From Tetrahymena thermophila SB210 (taxonomy: Eukaryota; Ciliophora; Oligohymenophorea; Hymenostomatida; Tetrahymenidae), in NCBI RefSeq assembly GCF_000189635.1, contig NW_002476418.1:1-64000 (forward strand): a DNA stretch of 64,000 nucleotides, read 5' to 3'. The stretch's first letter is position 1. Every line of letters starts with the position of its first letter. The position numbers and the translations under genes were made by a program. Below the pieces are notes generated by a model. The model worked only from the letters and a program-made list of their open reading frames with translations, made no database searches and was not told the DNA's origin. Shown piece by piece: positions 12,831-26,000 of the stretch.

Positions 12831-13760
12831 ATGAAAACTTTAATATTGACTCTTCTTATTAGCTTCTGCTATGCTTAAGTTAACCTTAGAAGTGGTTACT
12901 AAATGAATACTTTAAGTTAATGTTAAAAACCTTGTTTTTTATAGAAAGATAAGCTTTTTAAAGGTGCTGCTATTGGATTTCCCGCATATAGTAACAAAGG
13001 ATATTATTATACATAATCAACCATTTACGAAAATGACATGCTTTATTTGTGCTGTGACTAATAGAGAACCTTTGATTTCTTGGATGGCCTGATAGTCCCT
13101 GATTTTGTAGATGTAAAAAAATTAAATCTAGATGATTTAAATCAGATAGAAGTCAGCATTAGAAAAGAAGACAACCCTAATTAATTTAAAATTTAAATTA
13201 GTCATCATTTTTAGAGAGTAGCCTTTTAAGTTTCATCAAACAGATAACCATATGCAAATATGACTACTGTTTTATAAAAAATTGACCCTAATTCATGCCC
13301 TTAACCAAAATTCAGTGCAAATTGGAATAATATTTACTTGAATCTTGGTGTAAATGTTATAACATCGATGTATATTGGAGGTGAATTTGACATAAATTTC
13401 TATCTCTCAACAAGCAAAGATTATACTAAAGAAGAAATTACCAATATTTACTGGTAGCATATTTAGAATAATACAATTTAAAGTCTTTGTAAATACTTTG
13501 AGGGCTGTGAATATGTATCTAGCGATGGTTGGACAAGAGGAATTGAGTTTTTACGAGTTGATTAAAGCTTTTAAATGTTCTTAAAAAGCATAGACATATA
13601 AAATTACGAATATTAAAAACCATCAAAAGAATTTAACATCTAAAATGATATAACAGTCTTGAATTCTTATTATCTCTTTAATGAAGAATCTTCGAGTTTT
13701 TAGGAATGTAGTTTAAAGCAATGGAAATAATATAAGGATAGGTTTTACTCTACATACTGA
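12831..13760 (+). CDS. Small secreted protein, 309 aa, function unknown
   Basis: A single-exon ORF reads without interruption from ATG 12831 to TGA 13758. Residues 1-16 form a typical signal peptide (MKTLILTLLISFCYAQ), so the product is likely secreted or vacuolar. The mature part contains scattered cysteines (for example around CQKPC and LCCDQQ near the N-terminus and CKYFEGCEY toward the C-terminus), suggesting disulphides. No membrane segment follows the signal peptide. I do not recognise the family. It is one of a tandem pair, and the other (9061-9990) is frameshifted. The start is fixed by the signal peptide and by conservation in the sister. Confidence 0.85.
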
Positions 13761-14492
13761 AGAAAAAATAAATATCACAATGATAGAAATAAATAATTTT
13801 ATATAAATAAAATGAAAAATAATTTTTTTAAATGCTTTTAAATAAAATATATATAAATATATAATTACATATAATATGAAATATGATTATTTTTAATACC
13901 TTCAAATTAATTAGAGATAAAATTTATTTATGATAGAGCACTTCTGCAAATAGAAGTTTCTCAATTTAAGCATAAAAAACTAAAGAATTAGTTAAATGTT
14001 TGTTATTTTATTGATTGAATATAATATATTACATAAAAAAATATTTTTTGTAATAATGGTGTCAAAGTTAAAATTCTAAAGAATTATTTTTTAATGTGCT
14101 AAAATATTTTAGTACCTAATTCAGTAAAAAGTAGTAATATAAATACATAAATAAATATATATATTGGTTTGAACATAAATGAGAAAGATATTTGTTCTTT
14201 TAGGTTTTTGATGAATTTGAATTTTTTTGATGAGAAAAAAGTTTTTATTTATTTTATTTAGCTGGTCAATAAATGAGAAAGATATTCTTTTATTTATACT
14301 TTTAATGAATTTATTTGGATTTTTTGATGTGAAAAACGTATCTTTATTATTTTATTTGATTTTTAAATATTAACTATTCACACTTTTCAATAAAAAATTC
14401 ATTAAATTAGATAAAAAAGAAGTAAAATTCATAAGTAAAGCTCAAAATAAATGATTAGATTTCTATAAAAATAAAAATCTTTTTATAGATTA
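13761..14492. other. Intergenic spacer upstream of the first TPR-like gene
   Basis: No gene is seen. The part up to about 14087 belongs to the segmental duplication. From about 14093 the sequence matches that upstream of the second TPR-like gene (from about 17876). It contains a two-unit tandem repeat at 14174-14362. Confidence 0.5.
14174..14362. repeat. Two tandem units of about 97 bp
   Basis: Each unit starts with ataaatgagaaagatatt, carries a gatgaatttgaattttttga-like centre and ends with a T-rich stretch. The equivalent region before the next gene has three units, so unit number changes between the gene copies. Confidence 0.7.
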
Positions 14493-16727
14493 ATGCAACA
14501 ACAACCAAGCATTTTAATTGCGAAACCATGGTCTAATAATATTTTCAAAATAAATTAGCAGTTACCATATCAATTAAATTTTAAAATTAACTAATTTTAA
14601 TATTCTACTTAATCCGACAATTTTTATGAGCTTGAATACTTATAAAAGTATGAAATTCATCCATCCGATTAAATAGACTCTTAAATGCTAATGGATAAAT
14701 TTCAAAATAAGATAAAAAAAGTTAAAGATTTAACATAGGTAGTGACTATTTGCTAATATTACGCTGCATTGTTTAGAGCTAGAATGGAATTAGATATGGC
14801 ACTTTAAGTAAAATCTTACCAAATGCAGTAAATTCAACTAATGCAGATAAATATTCTATACCTTACATATAAATTATAGCAGATGGAATTTTATTTTATC
14901 TCAGGAGATTTGATAGAAGTAAAAAGAATAGCTGATTAAATGTATGAAGATTATAAAGAATCTCTAAATCATTAGCTTGATCTTTAAAATATTAGACTTC
15001 TGATTAACGCAGCAGAGAAAATGTGTTTTACTAATTAGTTTGAAAGAGGGGTAGATTTGATATTAATAACTATTAAACATCTTGAAAAGATGTAAGATAA
15101 ATCAGAAGCTATAAAAGATTTATCTAAAGCATAATTGCTGTGCGCTGCTGGCTATTTCGCACTAAAAGAATACAAAATTGCTGCAAAATACTCAGAAATG
15201 TCTTATCAAGCTAATAAATCAACTGATTAACCACTTTTTATAGCCTGTGTTAGCTATAAGAAGCTTGGAGATTATGATAAAGTAGAAGAAATTTCCTAAA
15301 TATTAAAGGGCAAAATTTCAGAAGATACGTTAAAAAATATTGAAAAAAGTTTCAAAGCATTTAAATATATGTTTATCTATACAAATGTCTATTAAAAATA
15401 GGTTGATTAAATTCTAAAATCAGAAGCACAATTAGATTAAGAGGATAAAAATAGTGGAAGGAAAATTATTAATTTGAAGAATGAAGTAGATAGAATTTCA
15501 AATTATATGAAAAATAGAAATTATGAAGAAGGAATTAAGTTTTATACTAAAATTTTGTAATAACTGGATCCTAAATTTGACTTTTTTAAGAAGTTATAAG
15601 TAATGGATTTAATCTCAAAATTTTATTTTAAACAAAAATAATTCAGCAAAGCTTTAGAAATACTTTTAGATATACATTAATAGCTCCTTGAAAAAAGAAA
15701 CTATTTAATAATTAATGATTTTATCACTTATGATAATTTTACTTTTATATTTGCAAACTATTTAGAAAATAAAGATTATGATAAAGCTGCTTAGTGGTTT
15801 AAAAAATGTCATTCATTTTTGTTGTTAAATGGTTACTTCACAGAATTTGATAATCAAAGATGTCTATTTATCCTCCATTATATTCAGTGTTTGTTCAATA
15901 TAGAGAATTTTGATGAAGCTCTTGAATACACTAAGCTTTTTGAAAGATATTTAGATTAATTTTAATAAGAAAAATAATACATTGAATTGTATAATTAATT
16001 GATAAATGCAAGGATCTCAATTTTAGATAAATGCTAAAATCAAGAAATGATTTAAAAAGAGTTAGAAAAATACTACTAATTTTTATTGCCAATAAAGAAC
16101 TAAGAAATTTAATAATTCTATTTGTGCATAACCAATTTAATAAGAACTTTTTAAAAAACAAACAATAATGAGGGTTTAGTAAAATATGGTTTGGAATACC
16201 TTAAAGTAAGACCTTAGTTTGAAAAAGAAGAGGACTTTCTTCACTAGAGATGCATAGTCTATTATTAATTGATATTAAATTGTATGAATACTGGATAATT
16301 CGAGTTAGCTAATAAGTTGATTGTTGAATCCTAATCATGCTTTTTAAAATAAAAAGATTATTTATATCTTTACCATATTCTCCTCTTTTAGATAGTCTTG
16401 GATATAAATTTTAATAAGTATGAGTGTGTTGATAATAGTATCAGGAATGCAGAAAATTTTCTTTCTTAATACTTTGTAGGGCATTAAAATGAAAAAGAAA
16501 TGAGAGCTTTAGGATATTAAGCTATATCATCTGCTTACTTTAAATTAAGAGACTACCAAAAGAGCTTTGAATATATTGAAAAGTATGTTTCTTTAGGCTG
16601 CTCTTCTTAATAAGATAAGGAGAAATAAAAGGTATTAATTGATAATCTTTTAAAAATCGAAGAATTTAAGGAAAAAACAGAAAATATGATATCATAATAT
16701 GGCCTTAACAAGGAATCAAAATAATGA
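14493..16727 (+). CDS. TPR-like helical repeat protein, 744 aa (copy 1)
   Basis: An uninterrupted single-exon ORF of 745 codons, including TGA at 16725, under the ciliate code. The protein is largely helical, with recurring pairs of helices of the pattern A-x-x-Y-x-x-L and Y-x-x-A, e.g. YKIAAKYSEMSYQAN, YDKAAQWFKKCHS and FDEALEYTKLFERY. This points to tetratricopeptide-like repeats that bind a partner protein; the partner is unknown. There is no signal peptide or membrane segment, so it is probably cytosolic. The start MQQQPS lies just after a T-rich leader and is conserved in the tandem paralogue at 18378. TPR is inferred from pattern, and repeat boundaries would need a profile search. Confidence 0.85.
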
Positions 16728-18377
16728 ATGACTTGTCAAATCAGTTATTTAAAAAATTAGTTCAAGACAAATTTTATAATAATTAAAAATAGAACTACCA
16801 AATAAAAATTAATTTTTAATGATATTAGGATTTTTAACTTGCTTTTATTGAGAAAAAAATTTCTATAAATTTAATTATTTTTAAAAATAAATAGATAAAA
16901 TAATCAAAACATAGTTAAGATTTTGTCTTTCTTTTTAAATATTTTGTGGAATTTATTTTTATGTTTCTTATTTTGATTTGGCATTAGCCATATCCTAATC
17001 TTAAATTTGTTGGCTAGCCGGCTTAGAGCAATTTTAACTTTTGTTTATATTATTTTTCACATTATAAGAATGATAATATAGCACTTCCAGTTATGAAATT
17101 CTAGTGATAAAGTAAGAATTGAAAACCTGTATTTGTTATACTTTTGATTAATAATTTAATTAAATAATTTTATTTTACTTTTTATAAAAAAATCTTTATT
17201 TTCTGATTTTTATTAAAAATATATAATTACAGATATTATATTTTTAATTTATAATATGCTTCATTATTTTAAAAGAAAATATTGATTATTTAATTATCAA
17301 ATATGAATGAAAATGTAAAAAACTCTAATTAAAAAATTTTTTAACAATTTTTTTAAAAATTCAATCAAAAATTAATACAAAATTTATTTTTTTTCAATAA
17401 TATATATAAAGATAAAATTTTGAGAATTATTTGTAAAAAATTTCCTTTAACTCCTATTTTAAGTTGCTGAGTTTTGAAATTTATTCTCAAAGATATGTTT
17501 CTTGAGAGTTTTGTAAGTAAATTTTAAACATCTAAAATTAAATAAAATCCTGAAAAAACTAAATCCTTAATTTATTTAATTTTTAGAAGTCATTTTTGGC
17601 TTTTAAATAATAATAGGTTTTTATGAATAGATTATTAAGAAGTAGCCTTTACTTTATATAGTAGTTTATTTGGATATAAAAATCGTTTTTTATTGCTTAA
17701 TTATGTAAAAATAATTTAAACTAAAAAAACTGATGATCTCATTAGATAAATATGGGCGGAGTCATAAAGAATATAATTTTATTTTATAATTAGATGCTAT
17801 TTAATTATTTTATTTAAAATTTTATTAATTTGTTTAAAAATTAATATTTTTTGTTTTCAAATTTTTAAACTGAAAAAAGTGTTTTATATTATTTTAAACC
17901 TAATTCAGTAAAAATTAGTAATAAAAATACATAAATACATTTAGTTTTTACATAAATGAGAAAGATATTTGCTCTTTTAAGTTTTGAATGAATTTGAATT
18001 TTTTTGATGAGAAAAAAGTTTTTATTTATTTAGCTGAAACCTAAATTAAAAGATGTTTGTCCTTTTAAGTAATGAATGAATTTGAATTTTTTGATGAGAA
18101 AAATGCTTCTTATTTATTTTATTTAGCTGGTCAATAAATGAGAAAGATATTCTTTTATTTATGTTTTAATGAATTTATTTAGATTTTTTGATAAGAAAAA
18201 CATATCTTTATTATTTTATTGGCTTTTTAAATATTCACTATTAAAATTTTGGTTTAAATAATTCATTAAATTAGATTAAAAAAAAAAGAGAGTAGATAAA
18301 AAAGAAGTAAAATTCATAAGTAAAGCTCAAAATAAATGATTAAATTTCTATAAAAATAAAAATCTTTTTATAGATTT
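16728..18377. other. Intergenic spacer between the two TPR-like genes
   Basis: No gene was found on either strand. The first ~340 bp match the sequence after the second TPR-like gene, and from about 17876 it matches the upstream region of the first. The middle (about 17070-17870) is unique AT-rich DNA. Confidence 0.5.
17952..18230. repeat. Three tandem units of about 90-97 bp
   Basis: The units begin at about 17952, 18035 and 18134 and are homologous to the two-unit repeat at 14174-14362. The middle unit is the most diverged. Confidence 0.65.
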
Positions 18378-20612
18378 ATGCAACAACCAAGCATTTTAAT
18401 TGCGAAACCATGGTCTAATAATATTTTCAAAATAAATTAGAAGTTACCATATCAATTAAATTTTAAAATTAACTAATTTTAATATTCTACTTAATCCGAC
18501 AACTTTTATGAGCTTGAATACTTATAAAAGTATGAAATTCATCCATCAGATTAAATAGACTCTTAAATGCTAATAGATAAATTTCAAAATAAGATAAAAA
18601 AAGCTAAAGATTTATAATAGGTATTGACTATTTGCTAATATTACGCTGCAGTATTTAGAGCTAGAATGGAATTAGATAAGACACTACAAGTATTATCTTA
18701 CCAAATGGAGCAAATTCAACTTATGTAGAGATATGATATATATGGTGAATATAAATAATAGCAGATGAAATATTGTTTTATCGCAGGAGATTTTATAGAG
18801 GTAAAAATAATAGCTGATAAAATGTATGAAGATTTCAAATAATCTCTAAATGATTAACTTAATCTTTAACAGATTAAAGGTATCATTGATTTAGCAGATC
18901 AGTTATATCTTTCTAATTAGTATGAAAGAGGGGTAGACATGATATTAATAGCTATTAAACATCTTGAAAAGATATAAGATAAATCAGTAGCTGCAAAAGA
19001 TTTATCTTAAGCGTATTTACTCTGCGCTGTTGGCTATTTAACACTAAAAGAATACGAAATTGCTGCAAAATACTCAGAAATGTCTTACCAGGCTAATAAA
19101 TCAACTTATTAATCACTTAAAACAGCCTATGTAAGCTATAAGAAGCTTGGATTATAAGATAAAGCAGAAGAAATTTACTAAATATTAAAAGGCAAAATTT
19201 CAGAAGATTAGTTAAAAGAAATTGAAAAAAATTACGCAGTATTTAAATAAATGTTTAATTTTACAGATATTTATTAATAATAGGCTGATTAAATCCTAAA
19301 AGCAGAAGCACAATTAGATTAAGAGGATAAAAATAGTGGAAGGAAAATTATTTTTAATTTGGATGGTGAAGCAGATAGAATTTCTAACTATTTCAAAAAT
19401 AGAAATTATGAAGAAGGAATTAAGTTTTATACAAACATTTTGGGATAATTGGATCCTAAATTTGACTTTTTTAGGAAGTTATAAGTAATGAGTTTAATCT
19501 CATAATTTCATGTATAACAAAAATAATTCAGCAAAGCTTTAGAAATATTTTTAGATATTCACTAATAACTTCTTGAAAAAAGAAACTATTTAATAATTAA
19601 TGATTTTATCACTTCAAATAATCTTAATTCTATATGTGCTCTCTACTCATTTAATAAAGATTATTACATTGCTGCTTAGTGGTATAAAATATATCATTCT
19701 TTTATGTTAATAAATCGTTACTATACAAAATTTGATTATCAAAGATGTCTATCAATGTTCTATTATATTAACTGTTTATTCAATACAAAGGATTTTGATC
19801 AAGCTCTTGAATACTCTAAGTTTGTTGAAAGATATTTAGATTAATTTTAGCAAGAAGAATAATATGTTGAAATGTATTAATAGTTGATAAATTTAAGGAT
19901 GAATATTTTATCATAACTTTAAGATCATGAAATGATTTAGAAAGAATTAGAAAAATTCTACTAGTTTTTATTGCCAATAAAGAACTAAGAAAGTCACTAA
20001 TTCTACGTTTGCCTAATGAATTTGATAAATTTATTTTTAAAAACAAATAATAATTAAGGCTTAGTAAAATATGGTTAGGAATACCTTAAAGTAAGACTTT
20101 AATTTGAAAAAGAAGATGATTTTCTTCACAACACATGCAATGTCTATTTTAGATTGATATTTAATTATATGAATTCTAAATAATTCGAGTTAGCTAATAA
20201 GTTGATTGTTGAATCCTAATCATATTTTTTAAAATAAAAAGATTATTCATCTCTTTACAAAATTCACCTCTTTTAGATATCTTTGGATATACATTTTAAT
20301 AAGTATGAGTGTGTTGATAATAGTATCAAGAATGCAGAAAATATTCTTTCTTAATATTTTGTAGGGCATTAAGATGAAAAGGAAATGAGATCTTTAGGAT
20401 ATTTTGCTATATCATCTTCTTATTTATAAATAAGAGACTATCAGAGAAGCTTTGAATATTTTGAAAAGTTAGTGTCTTTACGCTACTCTTCTTAAAAATG
20501 TAAGGAAAATTAAAAGTATTTAATTGATAATCTTTTAAAAATCGAAGGATTTAAGGAAAAAACAGAAAATATGATATAATAATATGGCCTTAATAACGAA
20601 TCAAAATAATGA
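18378..20612 (+). CDS. TPR-like helical repeat protein, 744 aa (copy 2)
   Basis: A tandem paralogue of the gene at 14493, also intact and also 745 codons with TGA at 20610. Small in-frame indels cancel out: one fewer CAA near the start, and one extra codon near 19350. Helical repeat motifs recur at the same places, e.g. YEIAAKYSEMSYQAN and FDQALEYSKFVERY. Divergence from copy 1 is scattered across the protein and the reading frame is kept throughout, which argues that both are under selection. As in copy 1, no targeting signal is seen. Function is unknown, probably protein binding. Confidence 0.85.
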
Positions 20613-23027
20613 CTTGTCAGATGAGTTTATTTTAAAAATAAGTTAAAGAAAAAATTTGAAATATTTAAAAATAGAATCACCAATTAAAATTTTATTAATA
20701 CTTTATTTAATAATATTAGGGTTTCTACATTACTTTTAATCAGAAAAAAATTCGTACAAATTTAATTATTTACCAAAACAAATTAATAAATAGTAAGATT
20801 TTTCTTGTTATAATAATTTGTGGATTTTATTTTTATGTTACTTATTGTGTCTTGGGATAAGCTAAATCTCAATTTTGTTATCTTAGAACTATTTTAGCTA
20901 TTGCTTATATTCATTTATCGCATTATAACGAAATGATATATTAATGTAATTCTTTTTTATTATTATTTTTATATAAAAGCTCACTACTTAAATTAATAAA
21001 TCACTACTAAAAAATAGTTTTATTTAATATTTTTAATTTATTTAATTTAAATAAATTTATCATTTTTTCTGTTTTAATTTTTTATTTAATATAAATCTAA
21101 TATTTGAAACTTTTTCAGAGAAATATTTTTATTTTTTGTTCAATTGTTAATTTGAAAGTAACAGTATTTTTCACTTATATACATACATGAGACTTTAACT
21201 GATATCATAAAAATTACAGAAAAAAATATATTTTATAAAGAATTATTACTTTATTGTATAATATTAAATTAATTACATCATATAGATAATAATTGAAATT
21301 TTTTAGCTTTTTAAATTTAATTCAATTATTAATTTTCCAGTAGCATAATCTTAACTATATACATAAGACTTTAAAAGATAGGATAAAATTTACTGATAAA
21401 ATATATTTTATTTAGACTTATTACTTTAAAATATGATATTTAATTTAATCAAATAATATACAATTACATCATAATAGATAACAATTTTTCAACTTTATTA
21501 AAACTTTTCTTTGAAGCTGCTTTAATACTTTTTGAATATGAATACTGAGAAAGTAAGTATTTTCATATGGGTATGAAAGATATGTAGATCAGTATACTTC
21601 AAAGACAACACTTTTAAAAAGTAAATATAATTGTCTTTTTAGTAATTACTGTTACTGATAAGTTTAATTACTTTGGTAGATTTAAATTACTTGGAGGGAT
21701 TATCTTTGAATAGAAATATCCTTAAATCATACAGATGATAAGCTATACTCAACATATTTATTCAATTTACCAGAAAAATATTAATTACTTATATGAGCTA
21801 ATTTAAGGAACCTAACATTTTTTGCAAGGTAAAAATCTTTAGGAAATCATGATTTTTTAGCATCTATTGATAAATTATCATTTTTTTTTCTTTTAAATCT
21901 AAATAATAAATTTTTAAATAATTTTTTTTTTCTTCTTTTAATGATAGAAATGGTAAGATATTTTATTAAAATAATTATTATTTTGAAAGGTATGATTAAT
22001 TTATTCATTTTTACATTAATAACTCATTTTTAGGAAAAATAGATATTTTAAAGATATTAAGTCTATACAGTTTTTATAAATTAGCAAATTTTTTTAGTCT
22101 ATTATTAAAATAAAAATAAATTAGATCACATTAAATATAGTTATTATTAAAGAATATTAATGACGCATGTAATTATTATTTGGAAAATGATAGTATGAAC
22201 AAAAAAAACATTGGAATTAAATATTTAAAATTTTAAATAAATTTAGTGATAATGCACTTTAAATTTATATAAAATTTATAAATTTAGAAATGATGATTTT
22301 TACTTTTCATTTAATTCAAGAAGATATCAAATTTTTATTAAAGCTATTTATTAATTATTTTAATTAATGTTTAAATAAAAAATATTTTTAATTCATAGTT
22401 TTTTGATTTATTTAATTTTACTTAATTTTTACTTAAAATTATTTATTTGACTTTATTTCAAAATCTTTAATTTTTATTAATTGAATTTAAATATATAATT
22501 AAAGAATGATAATTTGTTAGACAATATTCTTTTATTTTTACTGAGTTATTTATTAATCAATATATATACAATATATTTGAGAAATTCATTTATATATATA
22601 GAGCTATTAAAGATATTATTTATATAAATTGATGGTTTATAATTGTTATGTGATCTTTAATATATATTATTGCGCTTAAGCTGTACTCTTTATAAATTCA
22701 TTCTTTATTTAAATGAGGAATGGGAGAAATTATTTATTTATTTATTTATTTTTTGATATTCGCTGATAAGAGGACTTATAAAGAATTCGATTTGCAAACT
22801 TAGAAAAGCTATAAATTTAAGAAGAATAATATTTCTTACTTATAATTAATTAATTTTAAATAAAAAAGAAAAAATATAGTTTAGAAAAAAAGATAAGATT
22901 TTAGTTGTTTCTCTTCTCTAAAAGATATTTAATAAATTAATTAAAGAGATCGATCAATAGTTTAATTAAGATCAAACAAAAGCATAAAATAAATAGTAAA
23001 TAAAGCGTTTAGAAAAATATTTTTGGA
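20613..23027. other. Long AT-rich intergenic region
   Basis: About 2.4 kb with no confident gene. The first ~330 bp are the duplicated 3' flank of the TPR-like genes. A possible gene remnant lies at about 21560-21830 (listed separately). 22735-22755 is a short attt microsatellite. The last ~250 bp are the leader of the ankyrin/bromodomain gene. Confidence 0.5.
21558..21830 (+). pseudogene. Possible two-exon gene remnant
   Basis: Two open stretches join in phase across a 22-nt GT...AG gap at about 21621-21642. The first reads SYGYERYVDQYTSK. The second reads TDKFNYFGRFKLLGG and runs to a possible donor at 21831. The composition (aromatics, glycines, a normal mix of residues) is more protein-like than the surrounding spacer. 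No start codon is found in frame, no continuation was identified, and 22 nt would be shorter than the other introns here. It is probably a fragment or a chance ORF. Confidence 0.25.
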
Positions 23028-26000
23028 ATGAGTGATTAATAAGTGTAGGAATAGGACTATTAATATAACGAAGAAAATCAAGAGGTGAATCATGATTAAG
23101 GTACTTATTTTTATAAGATTTAATCTATTTATCACATTTGTCTTTTTTTGTTTTTGAATCTATCTTGCTTTATCTAAATAATATTTTTAAAATTTAGAAT
23201 AAGAGCATAGGGGTGATGGATCTAATTTAAATTTTGATGAGGAAAACAATTAGTAGGATTAAGTAGCAGAAGAAGGTGGTGAGATGGAGTTGGAATAGCA
23301 TCAAGATTTGAACGAAGAGCATTAGCAAAATGAATAAATTGAACACAATCAAGATCATTAATAATATGATGAAGGCAATTATGAACATTAAGAACAAGGA
23401 GAAGGATAAGAAATGCATCATCAAGAAAACTAAGAAGACTAAATGCAAGAAGGCGGAGAATAGCTAATGGAATAATAAAATGAAAATTACCATTAATAGG
23501 AAGGTTAAGAAGAGGAATAAGAATAGTAGTACTAATAAGAGTAGGAGGATTAGATTCAAGATGAAAATGAAGAGTAGAATTATGATGGTAATGAAGAGCT
23601 TTAGTAAGAACAAGTAGAATAGCAAGAAGAGTAAAATCAAGGTATATATATTACGTTAACTTGCTGAATTAGTTTATTTATTAAAGCAATTTTTGTAAAT
23701 TTAAGGTGATGAAAATTAAGAGCAATAATAACATGAGGAGGATGAGCAAAAATTGGAATATCAAAACGAAGATCAACAACATTAAGAGTAATAAGAAGGA
23801 GAACAAGAAAATTAGGATGATGTCTAATTCTAAAATGATCAAAACGAAGGATACGAATAAATAGAAGTTAAGGAAGATGAAAACAAAATTGAAGAAGAAT
23901 AAGAATAAGAATACAACCAAGAAATGAAGAATGAAGAAGAAGATGAATAATAATAGGATCAAAACTAAGAATAAGTTAGCTAATCTTAGTAAAATCATAT
24001 GGAGCATTTAGAATAATAGCAAGAGCATTAATAACAAAAGGAAGAGGAGGAATAATATTAGCAGTAGCAAGAAGCCAACGAAAACTAGTAGTTATAACAC
24101 CAATAATAATTTGAATAATAAAAGCAAGAAGCTAAGTATGAAGAGCCATCTGAACCTGTCAAAATGCTCTCTCCAGAGGAATTAAACAACATTTTTAATG
24201 AATTTAAAGCTTCTATTCGCAATTACTTAGTTGATAAAGTTGTTGACATATTGAGTATAGATTGATTTTTACTATTTACTAGAATTCTTAAAAGATTAAA
24301 TTTTATTTTAAAACAGAAAAGTACTAGAAAATTTATAACATTGCTAATAAGGTAGACACTTAAACTAGATAAATCAGTACCTACATAGCTGCTAACTTAG
24401 CAACCGACGAATAGACTTATAACATGCTCAAAACCTTAATTGATTATGGTACTTTATTCACTTTTAGCCTTATTTTTCTATTTAAATCTTCTTCAATATT
24501 TTTAAAGTGTTTAAAAGAAAAAATAAAAAAATAGACAATGAAATTAAAATAGATTTTTCTTTTTTTTAAAAAAATTAAACAAAATAAAGTTTCTTAAACA
24601 ATGAATTTAAAATGCTTTTTTTTCATAAAAAATTTCTAGATTTTAAATAATAGCAATTTATTATGACCAATAAACTGAAAAATTAATATTTTTTAACTTA
24701 GCTTTTTTTTTGAATGCAACTCAAGCAAATTTAATTTATTCATTTTATTGAATCTCTTGTTAATAAATTTTAAATTAAAAACATAGGCGCTAATCCTTTG
24801 TTTAGAGATTAATTAAAGGAATCAGTTTTGTTCTATATAGCTAAAGATGGTAAAATGAAATCCTTCTAGCTCCTTATGGAACATGGCGCTCAACCCAACG
24901 AAGAGGATTCCAACGGATAAACCCCTCTTTTCTTTGCTTCTAGAGATAATAGAATTGAAATGGTTAAAGAATTAATTAGATGTGGAGCTGATGCTTTCCA
25001 TACTGATAAAATTTGCAGCTAAACTGCTCTTTTCTACGCTGCCAGAGAAGGAAATAACGAAATTTGTAACATTTTGATAACTAATGGATGCAAAGTTAAC
25101 CACTAAGATTCCACTAAGAAGAATGCTGTTTTCTTCGCTAGGAGAAACAACAAAAAAGATACTGTAGAACTTTTGTAAGAATACATGAATAAAATAAAAA
25201 ATGAAGAATAAAAAGCTAAAGAAATTCCCCCTAAGAAAGTTACAAAAGGCGCAGTCAAAGAAATAGCACCTCCTAACCCAGTTGCTGAGCCTACTTCTCA
25301 ATCGGCTGAGTAATTGATGTCTTTTGATTAAAAATCTATAGGTAATTTAATTATAATTTGAATAAGTAGCTTTTTGAACTTACAAAATATTTAAATTTAT
25401 AAGATAAAAAGAATGATTCAAAGCAAAGAAACAGAAAGTCAAACAAGGATTAAGCCAAAATGTCTTATAAGTTAGTTTATACAGATGAAAATGGGTAATA
25501 AAGAGAATTATCAAGAGCAGAATATTTAGAGTTCAAAGCAAAATATCCTCAAATTACAAAGATTATTGAGCACGCAGACGAAATGATTAATGAAGACGTT
25601 TATGGAAAGGAAAAAGATAGTTGGGAAAAAGTTGCTAAGAAAGTTTTATAAGCAATTTCTAAAGTTAAAGGTTGCTATTTATTCCAACAACCTGTAGATG
25701 TTGTTCGTTATAAAATTGATGATTATTATGACATAGTTAAAAAGCCAATGGATTTCGGTACAATTAAGGTATGAATTTTAATAATTTAATATTATTTTTT
25801 AAATCACATATTTAAATAATTTAATAGAATAAATTAAACACAAATGTGTATGAAAATTGCAAGTAGTACTTAGAAGATATGGAATTGTAATTTAGTTTTT
25901 ATTGATGTGAATAAATATATATTATTAAAACGCATATAATAGGGTCTTCTATAACTGTATTTTATATAATGGATCTGACTCAGAAGTTGGCAGAGTTTGT

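Larger units (their letters stand above)
10394..14087. repeat. Right copy of the segmental duplication, with a large internal replacement
   Basis: This copy repeats the 5' part of the LRR gene and the spacer plus secreted-protein gene. About 7.2 kb (the LRR exon array, roughly 1000-8225 in the left copy) is replaced by about 730 bp of unrelated sequence (about 11330-12060). Loss by recombination between array repeats, or a duplication that never included the array, would both fit. Confidence 0.75.

Noticed and set aside
15931-16161. Minus-strand frames opposite the TPR-like genes (also 19816-20046).
   Set aside because: They are antisense shadows of conserved coding sequence, appearing at the same place in both paralogues because the sense genes are homologous.
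23227-24007. Hydrophobic Leu/Phe/Ile-rich minus-strand frames.
   Set aside because: They are the complement of the Gln/Glu-rich region of the ankyrin/bromodomain gene (GAA/TAA complement gives TTC/TTA).
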